From Paraflavitalea devenefica (GTDB lineage Bacteria; Bacteroidota; Bacteroidia; Chitinophagales; Chitinophagaceae), in assembly GCF_011759375.1 (NCBI RefSeq), contig NZ_JAARML010000002.1, forward strand, positions 1,612,001 through 1,676,000: a stretch of DNA of 64,000 nucleotides, written 5' to 3'. The position numbers were made by a program, and so were the translations under genes. Below are positions 8,132 through 15,818 of this stretch, one piece after another. The notes beneath the pieces are model-generated. The model worked only from the letters and a program-made list of their open reading frames with translations, made no database searches and had not been told where the DNA came from. Numbering within the stretch: the first letter of the stretch is position 1; each line of letters begins with the position of its first letter.

Positions 8132-9136
8132 ATGGACCGGAAAGTTTCCTTAAAAGACATTGCCCAAAAGGTAGGGGTCTCTACGGCCCTGGTTTCCTAT
8201 GTGTTAAACAATAAACGGGAAAACAGGGTGTCGAAAGACCTGGCGCAGCGCATCCGGGAAGCAGCGGCGGAAATGAATTACCGCACCAACCAGGTGGCCC
8301 GGAGCCTGAAAACCAATAAGACCTACACCATTGGATTGATTGTATCGGATATTGCCAATCCTTTTTCTTCGGGCCTGGCGCGCATCATTGAAGATGAGGC
8401 CGAACAGCTTCAGTACACTGTTATCTTTAGCAGCTCTGATGAAAATGCCCGGAAGTCGGGCAAATTAATAGATACTTTATTAGACCGGCAGGTGGACGGG
8501 CTGATCATTGCGCCGCCGGCTTTTTCTGAACACCAGGTGATCTATTTACAAGAGCAGCAAGTGCCTTTTGTACTGGTTGACCGCTACTTTCCTGATCTCA
8601 GCACCAACTATGTGGCGCTGGACAATTATGGGGCAGCTTTCAAAGGCGTGGAATACCTTATCAATACCGGCCGCCGTAAAATAGGGATGATCACCTATGA
8701 TTCAGCGCTCTTCCACCTGCAGGAACGGAAAAGAGGGTATACCGCTGCCCTGGAAGCACATGGATTGCCTGCTAACAAGAGCTTCCTGAAAGAAATAGAC
8801 ATTAAGCTGGAACAGGCCACTGTAGAAAACGTCATCCAATCTTTACTCTCCGGCAATGACCGGGTAGATGCTTTATTATTCGGGGCCAACAAGATTGCTG
8901 TAGCGGGACTACGGTACATCAGTTCCCTCCCGGTAAAGGTGCCGGAAGAACTGGCCATTGTGAACTTCGATGAAACAGAAGCGCTGGAGTTTTACCAGGC
9001 TCCTTTTTCCTATATCAAACAACCGCTGCCCGAAATAGGCCGGCTCGCCATCCGTATCTTACTGGATAGCATTGAAAGAAACAGTGCCCCCACGCAAATT
9101 AACCTTGAAGGGGAACTGGTCCATAAAATCCCTTAG
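8132..9136 (+). CDS. LacI-family transcriptional regulator
   Basis: 334 residues. The N-terminal DNA-binding part is clear: VSLKDIAQKVGVSTALVSYVLNNKRENRVS (helix-turn-helix at ~5-25) and the hinge helix QVARSLKTNKTYTIGLIVSD (~53-65). The rest is a periplasmic-binding-protein-like sugar sensor (LLDRQVDGLIIAPPAF, FVLVDRYFP, then CG-type end INFDETEALEFY). The family normally represses sugar-catabolic genes and releases DNA on binding a sugar or sugar phosphate. A matching operator lies in its own promoter, so autoregulation is likely. The only neighbour sharing that promoter is the 97-residue oxidoreductase-like gene, so the regulated sugar is not evident. Confidence 0.95.
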   Translation: MDRKVSLKDIAQKVGVSTALVSYVLNNKRENRVSKDLAQRIREAAAEMNYRTNQVARSLKTNKTYTIGLIVSDIANPFSSGLARIIEDEAEQLQYTVIFSSSDENARKSGKLIDTLLDRQVDGLIIAPPAFSEHQVIYLQEQQVPFVLVDRYFPDLSTNYVALDNYGAAFKGVEYLINTGRRKIGMITYDSALFHLQERKRGYTAALEAHGLPANKSFLKEIDIKLEQATVENVIQSLLSGNDRVDALLFGANKIAVAGLRYISSLPVKVPEELAIVNFDETEALEFYQAPFSYIKQPLPEIGRLAIRILLDSIERNSAPTQINLEGELVHKIP

Positions 9137-9243
9137 CAGTCTTTTTGACCCCCACCAGGTTTATTTTTTATTTTCTCCGTTCCTGCTGACATAAGGCTGT
9201 CACTACCCCTGCTTTTCTTTGAGGCATAATAAAAAATACCATT

Positions 9244-9744
9244 ATGCAAGACACGCTCATCAGCACAACCGTAGTCATTACACCTGCTCAACTGCTGGAA
9301 CACTGGCAGGGGCACCGCCGGGTTACACGACGTGTAATTGAAGCTTTCCCCGAAGAGCAGCTTTTCCAATATTCCATAGGAGGCATGCGTCCTTTTTCGG
9401 AACTGGCGCTGGAGTTGATCCGGTTAACTTTTATAGGAAGTCATGGTACGGCTACCGGCGAATGGAAGGACCTGGAAGAACTGTATACCGGTGATACGAA
9501 CCCGGCTACAAAAGCGGGCCTGTTGAAGTTCTGGGATGATGCCACGGGCTACCTGAATGAACAATGGGCGCAGATAAAGCCCGGGCGTTGGCAGGAAACA
9601 GATGCTGCTTTGGGACAATATGAAGGACCGGTATACAGCAGCTCACTGTATTGGCTCGATAACGAAAACCACCACCGTGGACAGGGATATGTATACCTGC
9701 GCTCATTGGGCATAGAGCCGCCCTTTTTCTGGGACAGGGGATAA
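9244..9744 (+). CDS. DinB-like protein
   Basis: 166 residues with the DinB pattern: an N-terminal helix (LLEHWQGHRRVTRRVIEAFPEEQLFQY), a central GGMRPFSELALEL segment and the C-terminal DNENHHRGQGYVYLRSLGIEPPFFWDRG, where the HHRGQ motif supplies the third metal His and the IEPP ending is common in this family. It probably binds a divalent metal. No reaction can be assigned. It is followed by a strong terminator. It is only distantly similar to the other DinB-like protein at 5659. Confidence 0.82.
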   Translation: MQDTLISTTVVITPAQLLEHWQGHRRVTRRVIEAFPEEQLFQYSIGGMRPFSELALELIRLTFIGSHGTATGEWKDLEELYTGDTNPATKAGLLKFWDDATGYLNEQWAQIKPGRWQETDAALGQYEGPVYSSSLYWLDNENHHRGQGYVYLRSLGIEPPFFWDRG

Positions 9745-9771
9745 ACCACACAGTAAGCCATGTAAAACAAT

Positions 9772-9799
9772 AAAGCCCTCCGTGTATGCGGAGGGCTTT
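9772..9799 (+). terminator. Terminator after the second DinB gene
   Basis: Perfect 11-bp arms AAAGCCCTCCG and CGGAGGGCTTT around TGTATG, 28 bases after the stop at 9744. The A-rich left arm and T-rich right arm could work in both directions. Confidence 0.75.
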
Positions 9800-9825
9800 G
9801 GTATATTGGATCTTATAGACGGGGA

Positions 9826-9940
9826 TTATTGGCCGGATGTGCTGTCCGACAAATTGCCGTTGGCAATAAACCTGATCTGCACTTTTTGTGCATCGTTGGT
9901 AGCGCCGGGCATACCGAGCAACAGTACCGTTTGCAAAGTG
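9826..9940 (-). pseudogene. Possible C-terminal remnant of a lost gene
   Basis: Read on the minus strand, this stretch gives an unbroken ~36-residue tail (TVLLLGMPGATNDAQKVQIR, then an IANGNLSDSTSGQ-like end and a stop) with normal protein-like composition. Upstream the frame meets stops at once (TAA TAA). It looks like the last part of an envelope protein whose body was deleted. The length is too short for certainty, and chance is possible. Confidence 0.3.
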
Positions 9941-10291
9941 TTTTATTAAGTGAAAAAGAAAACTCTTCAGCAGTTGGAGTTGGTACGTGAGGTGCTGTTG
10001 GTAGGGTTATAGTAATTGTTCAAGGGAGACTGCAAAAATATTGAAAAAGCCGGGCCTGGGCGCCCGAGGAATGATAAAGGATCGTTAAAAGCGCAGTGAA
10101 ATTGCTGAAAGCAACGCAATAAAAATGCGAGGCTTGCAAGCCCCGCATAGCTACAATTCTTCAGACACTGTCTGGAGAATCTATTTGGTTGAAATACAGG
10201 AAAATGATATTCGTCAGACACTGACTGGCGAATTTGTAGATAACAATTATTAAATCATGGCTATACTTTCCGTCTTACCGCCTTATCGGCA
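9941..10291. other. Gene-free stretch with a cluster of three hairpins
   Basis: No convincing gene. It contains three small hairpins: 10125-10148 (ATGCGaGGCTTGCAAGCCcCGCAT, one mismatch), 10156-10180 and 10209-10233. The last two are 25-base relatives sharing TCAGACACTG at their centre. It lies between the remnant at 9826 and the DUF4199 gene. Confidence 0.6.
10156..10233. repeat. Two related 25-base hairpins, 53 bases apart
   Basis: Copy 1 (10156-10180) has arms starting ATTCTTCAGACA and ending GTCTGGAGAAT. Copy 2 (10209-10233) starts ATTCGTCAGACA and ends GACTGGCGAAT. The fifth pair changes from T-A to G-C on both sides together, which suggests the stem, not just the sequence, is kept. The pair resembles a small REP-like doublet. 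Confidence 0.5.
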
Positions 10292-10828
10292 CTAAACAGC
10301 AGGGCTCATCGGCTTTACCTTTCTTTTCAGCAGCAGGGCGCTGAGCAGGGTAATGATCAGCCCAACCGGTAATATCTCTGCATAAGTCATCAAAATAACG
10401 AATAGCGGGTTCTTGTACAGTTCTTTGCCCCTGGCTATTTCTGCTGCCACTTCATTCAGTTCAGCCTGGCTGGCGCCACTGCTCCTGGCGTCATTCATCG
10501 CACAGGCTGCATACCTGTCCATAAAATCGGGAAAGAACAATTTATACTCAACCAGCCATACCAGCACATACAGGGTAGAGGCCACCAGGGTAATATAAAA
10601 CCCCGTTTTAAATGCTTTTCCAAAAGAAATAACCCCATTGTTGTACTTATCCCGGTAATTTTTAATGCCTACAAAGATCATGGAAAAGGCAACTACCATC
10701 GTGGTATAGCCAACGATGATATTCCCTTGGGCGCTTTCGTTCTTGTACATTGCCCTAATGTTGAAAAACATCAAAGTGGTAACAATAAGCCCGGCAATTA
10801 AACCAAAGACAAGGACAATCTTTTTCAT
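10292..10828 (-). CDS. DUF4199 membrane protein
   Basis: 178 residues with four hydrophobic segments: ~5-25, ~38-57, ~76-95 and ~143-168. The pattern GYTTMVVAFSMIFVGIKNYRDKYNNGVISFGKAFKTGFYITLVAS is the characteristic core of DUF4199 proteins, which occur almost only in Bacteroidota and have no known role. It lies 122 bases downstream of the membrane LuxR gene on the same strand, so the two may be co-transcribed. Nothing in it points to an enzyme. Confidence 0.85.
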   Translation of the reverse strand: MKKIVLVFGLIAGLIVTTLMFFNIRAMYKNESAQGNIIVGYTTMVVAFSMIFVGIKNYRDKYNNGVISFGKAFKTGFYITLVASTLYVLVWLVEYKLFFPDFMDRYAACAMNDARSSGASQAELNEVAAEIARGKELYKNPLFVILMTYAEILPVGLIITLLSALLLKRKVKPMSPAV

Positions 10829-10950
10829 GTCGTATAAATTTTAATTTGAATGGTTACCCAACAAATTTGACCCTTAAAACGCTGCCAACGTTCATACTTT
10901 AGGGTGATTTTAGGCGAACAGCCCATTTTCATTCCAATGGGTGAAAGGTA

Positions 10951-11424
10951 TTAAGGTATGAGACTCAGCCTTTTGGCTTTTTCAATGGCCTGGGTCCTGC
11001 GTTTTACGTCCAGTTTCAGGAAGAGATTGGAGGAATGGGTCTTTACAGTATTCAGGGAAACAAAGAGGCGGTCGGCTATTTCCTGGTTGCTCAGTCCCTG
11101 GGCAATCAGTTGCAATACTTCCAACTCACGCCGGCTTAAGCCCGACTTATTGAAAGCTGCTTCGCTGAAAGTAAAACCAGCGGCAGGGGATACATATACC
11201 TCTTTTTCCACCACTACTGTTTTCACCTTGGGTTTGGTAAGCTTCAGCGCCAGCCAGATACCCAGTGTGGTGAAGATGATGGCTATAGCGCCGGCATATA
11301 CTTCAAACGCATGATTAATGATAATAAAGCGTAGCTCCAGCCACTTCAGTAAGAACAGCAGCGCAGCCAGCGAAACACCGTAGATAATAACGTGCTTATG
11401 CCTTATTAATGGTTTCGGGATCAT
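10951..11424 (-). CDS. Membrane-anchored LuxR-type regulator
   Basis: 157 residues in two parts. Two membrane helices (~12-27 and ~41-61) are followed by a short basic linker and a GerE/LuxR helix-turn-helix (~92-155: LSRRELEVLQLIAQGLSNQEIADRLFVSLNTVKTHSSNLFLKLDVKRRTQAIEKA). There is no receiver or sensor domain, so the trigger must come through the membrane part or a partner. This architecture is common in Chitinophagaceae, often beside small membrane proteins such as the DUF4199 gene that follows here. Role inferred: transcription control from the inner membrane. The target is unknown. Confidence 0.85.
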   Translation of the reverse strand: MIPKPLIRHKHVIIYGVSLAALLFLLKWLELRFIIINHAFEVYAGAIAIIFTTLGIWLALKLTKPKVKTVVVEKEVYVSPAAGFTFSEAAFNKSGLSRRELEVLQLIAQGLSNQEIADRLFVSLNTVKTHSSNLFLKLDVKRRTQAIEKAKRLSLIP

Positions 11425-11457
11425 GTTGTACCAAAAATAAGGTTTTTCTTTTCAGGT

Positions 11458-11526
11458 AAACCTGACAGGTTTGCCCTATTCGTAGCATGCGAAACCCCGC
11501 AGAGCGGGGTAGACTCTGTCAGGTTT
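11458..11526. repeat. Compound inverted repeat with nested hairpin
   Basis: AAACCTGACAG (11458-11468) and CTGTCAGGTTT (11516-11526) are perfect inverted copies. The left copy also makes its own small palindrome, AAACCTGACAGGTTT. Between them is the hairpin ACCCCGC-aga-GCGGGGT (11494-11510). It fills the gap between the stop of the 3-helix membrane protein gene and the start of the LuxR gene, so it may end one transcript or regulate the next. Confidence 0.5.
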
Positions 11527-11541
11527 TGAGCTTATAAATAT

Positions 11542-11886
11542 TCAGGCATGCCTTTGTTTTTTCCGCAGCAGGAGTGTAGCGATCTTACAAAACGCTATCA
11601 GCACCGGAATAAACGACAAGATGGTAAGGAACGAAAATATTTGCGCACCCACGGGCATGAGCTCACTGCTCAGGGAAGCTGTAAAATTCTCATACAAAAG
11701 AAATACAGTAATGGTCGAAAATACAAGGGTGGCAACAAGGCTGCTGCCAAGCGTAATAATTATATTCCTGCTGCTTTTTTCTTTCGACCTTATTTTTTCT
11801 GCAAAGAGCATCAACAGGAATAAACCGCTCAGGGCTGCGACCATAAGCGTTTTCACAACGGTGGGTAAGAAATCATGCATCTCCAT
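11542..11886 (-). CDS. Small membrane protein of unknown function
   Basis: About 114 residues from the ATG at 11886 (MEMHDFLPTVVKTLMVAALSG). The frame is open up to 12003, but the added 39 residues look like untranslated sequence. Three membrane helices are visible: VVKTLMVAALSGLFLLMLFA, IIITLGSSLVATLVFSTITVFLL and IFSFLTILSFIPVLIAFCKIATLLL. The short loop between helices 1 and 2 and the C-terminus are Lys/Arg-rich and so probably cytoplasmic. I do not recognise a family. It stands upstream of the LuxR and DUF4199 genes on the same strand. Confidence 0.6.
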   Translation of the reverse strand: MEMHDFLPTVVKTLMVAALSGLFLLMLFAEKIRSKEKSSRNIIITLGSSLVATLVFSTITVFLLYENFTASLSSELMPVGAQIFSFLTILSFIPVLIAFCKIATLLLRKKQRHA

Positions 11887-12216
11887 AACGAACTGTTTAG
11901 GAATGAGACAAAGGGTTAAAGTTGGGTTCCCCGCACCATGAAGGCTGCGGACTATTTTTCTGTTTTGTGGAGAGATAGGTTGTATTGCAGGGTAACAATA
12001 CACATAGGTATGGGAACACGGTACATTACACAGGAAGAAGTGGAAATAGAATGTAGGGTTACTTATACCAAAGTTAACTGAAATTAAATTATTAAAACAT
12101 GGTTGTAATTGATTTATAATCAGGTAGACCGAAAAATTGATTTAAAGCAATCCGTTTTATGACACAATTAGTATCTTCCGGGCTCAATCAAAAAATTAAC
12201 CGATAAAACCAGCCAT

Positions 12217-13050
12217 ATGACATCGAGAAGAAATTTCCTCCAGCAGTCTGCTTTAAGTCTCGCAGGCGCCATTTCCTTACCCCTGGTATCCGGCGCTGCG
12301 CCCGGTAAAAAAGAACCCGTGTTATTGTCAACAGGCATTGCCGGTTACACCTTTGCCAAATTTGACCTGGAAAAAGCCATTGCCATGATGAAGAAAGTGG
12401 ATATCAAATACCTTTCTGTAAAGGATTTCCACCTGCCGCTCAACAGCAATGCCGAAAAGATCCAAAGCGTCCTGAAGCAATTGGCCGATGCAGACATCAA
12501 GGTATATGCAGTGGGCGTTATTTATATGAAAACCCAGCAGGCGGTTGATGAGGCTTTTGACTATGCAAAAAGGGTAGGCGTACCGCTTATTGTGGGTGTG
12601 CCCAATCCTGAGTTGCTGGACTATACCGAAAAAGTAGTGAAATCATCGGGCATCAGGCTGGCCATTCATAACCATGGTCCGGAAGATAAACTATATCCTG
12701 GTCCTAAAAACGTATACGACCTCATTAAAGACCGGGATGAAAAAATGGGGATATGCCTGGATATTGGCCATGCTATCCGGGCAGGTGCCGATCCTGCGGA
12801 AGCGATCAGGCTGTATAAAAACAGGATCTTCGACCTGCATATCAAAGATGTAACCCTGGCTGCCAAAGATGGTAAGGCTATCGAAGTAGGCAGGGGCGTG
12901 ATCAATTTCCCCGCCCTGGTAAAAGCGCTCCATAAGATCCGGTACCAGGGTATTTGCAGCATTGAATTTGAAAAAGACATGACCGATCCCCTCGCCGGGC
13001 TGGCTGAATCTACCGGTTACTTCAAGGGCGTCGTAAAATCATTCGCGTAA
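12217..13050 (+). CDS. Secreted sugar phosphate isomerase/epimerase-like TIM-barrel protein
   Basis: 277 residues. The N-terminus is a Tat-like signal (TSRRNFLQQSALSLAGAISLPLVSGA, with the twin Arg). The body follows the xylose-isomerase-like TIM-barrel family: YLSVKDFHLPL, RLAIHNHGPEDKLYP, GICLDIGHAIRAGADPAEAIRLYKNRIFDLHIKDV and YQGICSIEFEKDM, containing the Glu, Asp and His residues that usually hold a divalent metal. Related proteins act on sugars, inositols or keto-sugars. The substrate cannot be read here. Export by Tat suggests folding with its metal in the cytoplasm before reaching the periplasm. A hairpin follows the gene. Confidence 0.87.
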   Translation: MTSRRNFLQQSALSLAGAISLPLVSGAAPGKKEPVLLSTGIAGYTFAKFDLEKAIAMMKKVDIKYLSVKDFHLPLNSNAEKIQSVLKQLADADIKVYAVGVIYMKTQQAVDEAFDYAKRVGVPLIVGVPNPELLDYTEKVVKSSGIRLAIHNHGPEDKLYPGPKNVYDLIKDRDEKMGICLDIGHAIRAGADPAEAIRLYKNRIFDLHIKDVTLAAKDGKAIEVGRGVINFPALVKALHKIRYQGICSIEFEKDMTDPLAGLAESTGYFKGVVKSFA

Positions 13051-13060
13051 GGAAACTTAA

Positions 13061-13110
13061 GGTGAGTCGCCCTGCAGCGCTGCAAGTGCTGTACGGCAGG
13101 GCGGCCCACC
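13061..13110. terminator. Inverted repeat between convergent genes
   Basis: GCCCTGC (13069-13075) and GCAGGGC (13096-13102) form the main stem, with outer GGTG (13061) and CACC (13107) also pairing. It lies 11 bases after the TIM-barrel stop and 22 bases before the end of the opposing aldo/keto reductase gene, so it probably serves both. Confidence 0.55.
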
Positions 13111-13131
13111 TTTCTGTATAGCTCGCTGCCT

Positions 13132-14163
13132 TTAATAAAACTTCGGTAACGGGACCAACTGCGTATTCTGCCGCTGATGCCAGTAAGGATAAATAGGCTC
13201 CCGCTCACTGGCGGCATCCAATTGTTTGATCTGTTCGGTGGTCAGGTTCCAGCCCACCGCGTCCAGGTTCTGTCGCAACTGTTCTTCATTGCGGGCGCCA
13301 ATAATAATATTGGCTACAGTGGGTCTTTGTAATACCCAGTTCAGCGCTACCTGCGCCACTGTTTTACCCGTCTCTTCAGCTACTGCATCCAGTGCGTCTA
13401 TAATATTGTACAGGAATTCTTCATTTAGTGCCGGGCCATGGCCACCCCCCTGTTGTACCCGGTTGGCTGCGGGCAATGGTTGGTTGCGCCGGTATTTACC
13501 GCCCAGCCGGCCGGACGCCAGCGGGCTCCATACGATCGTACCGATCTTCTGATCAATACCCAGGGGCATCAGCTCCCATTCAAACTCGCGGTCCAGCAGG
13601 GAATAATAAGCCTGGTGGGCAATATACTTTGTCCACCCATACCGCTCTGATACAGACAGGGACTTCATCAGGTGCCAGCCGGAGAAATTGGAGCAGGCGA
13701 TATAGCGTATCTTACCGCTTTGCACCAGTGTGTCCAGTGTGCGCAGTGTTTCATCCACTGGTGTATTGCCATCAAAGCCATGCATGTGGTAAATATCAAT
13801 ATAATCCGTTTGCAGGCGGCGCAGGGAATCTTCTACCTGCCTTATCAGGTGAAAGCGGGAAGAGCCTGAATCATTGGGTGCCTCACTCATCTTAAAAGTA
13901 GCCTTGGTAGAGATGATCGTCTTATCCCGGAAGCCTTTCACGGCATGGCCCAATATCTCTTCTGCCACGCCTCTTGAATACACATTGGCCGTATCAAAAA
14001 AATTAACACCTGCTTCCATGCACAGCTTCACCAGGCGGTTGGCTTCTTCCTGCTGGGTGGTGCCCCAGGCTTTGAAAAAATCACCCACGCCGCCAAAGGT
14101 GGCCGTGCCAAAACTTAATACCGGCACCTGCAGGCCGGAATTACCCAATTGTCTGTATTCCAT
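13132..14163 (-). CDS. Aldo/keto reductase
   Basis: 343 residues from the ATG at 14163 (MEYRQLGNSGLQVPVLSFGTATFGG). The catalytic tetrad of the family is in place: Asp and Tyr in FFDTANVYSRG, Lys in TIISTKA and His in DIYHMHGFD. The NADPH-binding C-terminal region is NIIIGARNEEQLRQNLDAVGWNL. The closest pattern is the large YajO/AKR11-13-like group of general aldehyde and keto-sugar reductases that use NADPH in the cytoplasm. No pathway partner is adjacent. It diverges from the DnaJ-like gene across a gap holding a 55-base inverted repeat. Confidence 0.92.
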   Translation of the reverse strand: MEYRQLGNSGLQVPVLSFGTATFGGVGDFFKAWGTTQQEEANRLVKLCMEAGVNFFDTANVYSRGVAEEILGHAVKGFRDKTIISTKATFKMSEAPNDSGSSRFHLIRQVEDSLRRLQTDYIDIYHMHGFDGNTPVDETLRTLDTLVQSGKIRYIACSNFSGWHLMKSLSVSERYGWTKYIAHQAYYSLLDREFEWELMPLGIDQKIGTIVWSPLASGRLGGKYRRNQPLPAANRVQQGGGHGPALNEEFLYNIIDALDAVAEETGKTVAQVALNWVLQRPTVANIIIGARNEEQLRQNLDAVGWNLTTEQIKQLDAASEREPIYPYWHQRQNTQLVPLPKFY

Positions 14164-14220
14164 ATATGGTATTTGATGATATACGGAAGATAACAACGGC
14201 CGTGCCGGATTGTTGAAAGG

Positions 14221-14275
14221 ACCTGCACACAGCCTTGCTCATCAATCAGTGAGTGGCTGCACTCCGTGTGCAGGT
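14221..14275. repeat. 55-base inverted repeat in a divergent promoter region
   Basis: ACCTGCACAC (14221-14230) and GTGTGCAGGT (14266-14275) are perfect inverted arms; inner AGCC (14231) and GGCT (14255-14258) extend the pairing. It sits 58 bases upstream of the aldo/keto reductase start and about 175 bases upstream of the DnaJ-like start. It could be an operator pair or an RNA structure in a leader. Confidence 0.45.
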
Positions 14276-14450
14276 ACCTGTGGCGGCAATTTCCCAACCC
14301 CGATATTACATCCGGAATCTTTTGGTAACTTTAGCATACCTCCCCAAATCCCTTTACTGCCAACTGTATAGTCATGTTCCCGGAACCAGGACCGGCCGGG
14401 CCTGATTATTGAAGTCTACGCCTTATAAAGATGTTCTTAAATGTATAGCA

Positions 14451-15383
14451 GTGGCCAAAGATTATTATTCTATACTGGGACTTACCAGGACAGCAACGGA
14501 CGAAGAGATCAAAAAAGCTTTTCGCAAGCTGGCCATTAAATACCACCCCGACAAAAATGCCGGCAATAAAGAGGCCGAAGAAAAATTCAAGGAGATCAAT
14601 GAAGCGTATGAGGTGCTGAGCGATGCAGAGAAGCGGAAACTGTATGACCGCTATGGGGCCAACTGGAACCAGTTCAATGGCGCACAGCAGGGACCGCACC
14701 AATACCAGGGCGCTTCACCCGGTGGCGGGCATTATCATTACGAGGGCGATCCCAATGAGTTCTTTGGTCAGGATTTTGGACAGGGGGGCGGTTTCTCCGA
14801 CATTTTTGGAGAGTTCTTCAACCGGTCGGGCGGTGCATCCGGCGCAAAACGGGGTGGCAGGCGAAAATCTAAAGGACAGGACTATACCTCGGAGATGGCG
14901 ATCACGCTGGAAGAAGCCTATCAGGGGACAGCGAAGGTGGTTACACTCCATGAGCAAAAGGTGCGCATCACCCTCAAGCCCGGTGCTTACAGCGGGCTTA
15001 CGATCAAACTGGCGGGCAAAGGCGCGCCGGGTATCAATGGCGGGCCGGCAGGTGATCTCTACATTACCATCCAGGTATTGTCGCACCCTGTATACAAGCG
15101 GGAGGGCGATCACCTCCGGCAAACGGTGACGATAGACCTGTTTACCGCTGTACTGGGCGGCGAAAAGGAAATAAGCACCTTATCGGGCATGGTAAAGGTG
15201 AAAATACCGGCAGGCACACAGAGCGGTAAAGTACTACGCATCAGGGGTAAAGGCATGCCGGTATACAACAGGGCAGGGGAGGCCGGCGACATGCTGGCAG
15301 AGATCCGGGTATTGATCCCGGAACAATTGACAGAACAGCAGCGGGAACTGTTCAGGCAATTACAATCAACATTCAAATCATAG
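14451..15383 (+). CDS. DnaJ-family co-chaperone, CbpA-like
   Basis: About 310 residues from a GTG at 14451 (VAKDYYSILGL). No ATG is suitable; the longer frame would start at a TTG at 14409. A J domain covers ~1-70, with the DnaK-contact motif HPD in KYHPDKN, then a Gly/Phe-rich region (~75-140) and two peptide-binding beta domains (~155-305: VRITLKPGAYSGLTIKLAGKGAPG, VKIPAGTQSGKVLRIRGKGMP). There is no CxxCxGxG zinc finger, so it is CbpA-type rather than DnaJ proper. Role by family: stimulates DnaK and binds unfolded protein. A small unknown gene follows after 22 bases, probably in one transcript. Confidence 0.93.
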   Translation: MAKDYYSILGLTRTATDEEIKKAFRKLAIKYHPDKNAGNKEAEEKFKEINEAYEVLSDAEKRKLYDRYGANWNQFNGAQQGPHQYQGASPGGGHYHYEGDPNEFFGQDFGQGGGFSDIFGEFFNRSGGASGAKRGGRRKSKGQDYTSEMAITLEEAYQGTAKVVTLHEQKVRITLKPGAYSGLTIKLAGKGAPGINGGPAGDLYITIQVLSHPVYKREGDHLRQTVTIDLFTAVLGGEKEISTLSGMVKVKIPAGTQSGKVLRIRGKGMPVYNRAGEAGDMLAEIRVLIPEQLTEQQRELFRQLQSTFKS

Positions 15384-15405
15384 AACCTGACTAATACTTT
15401 ATTTT

Positions 15406-15768
15406 ATGTTTCCGGATGTAATCATTTACCCATCGTATGCAGATACACATTCTTCCGTGCTGGATGATATCAGGGACCTGTTCATCAGCCGCCGGCTTAT
15501 TCATTACGCCGGTTCCCTGCAGGAACGTTGCCAGCTTGATGAAGCAGCCCTGGAAAAGGCGGTACAAAAAGCATTGGTGGTTTGTGTAACGGCCGGCATT
15601 AGCCCGGAAGAACATTTCAAAAGCGTATTTGTGTATGCAGGGGATGCACTGAAAAAGGACTGGCTGGTATCGGACCTGGGATTGCAGCTCATCACACTCA
15701 ATGCGGATATAACCAATCCCGTAGTAGCCAGGTTGCAGGTAGAGCTACTATCGGGAAGGGGATTATAA
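15406..15768 (+). CDS. Small protein of unknown function downstream of the DnaJ-like gene
   Basis: 120 residues, no signal peptide and no membrane segment. It begins MFPDVIIYPSYADTHSSVLDDIRDLF and ends with QVELLSGRGL. Predicted to be mostly helical with a central VQKALVVCVTAGISPEEHFKSVFVY segment. I do not recognise a family. It follows the DnaJ-like gene by 22 bases and precedes the RMD1-like gene by 50 bases, so an operon of three is plausible. The tight link suggests a role in the same stress response, which is inference only. Confidence 0.65.
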   Translation: MFPDVIIYPSYADTHSSVLDDIRDLFISRRLIHYAGSLQERCQLDEAALEKAVQKALVVCVTAGISPEEHFKSVFVYAGDALKKDWLVSDLGLQLITLNADITNPVVARLQVELLSGRGL

Positions 15769-15818
15769 CATGGCTTCCGCGATATTATCCGTACATTAGT
15801 AGCGCCATCATACTACTT

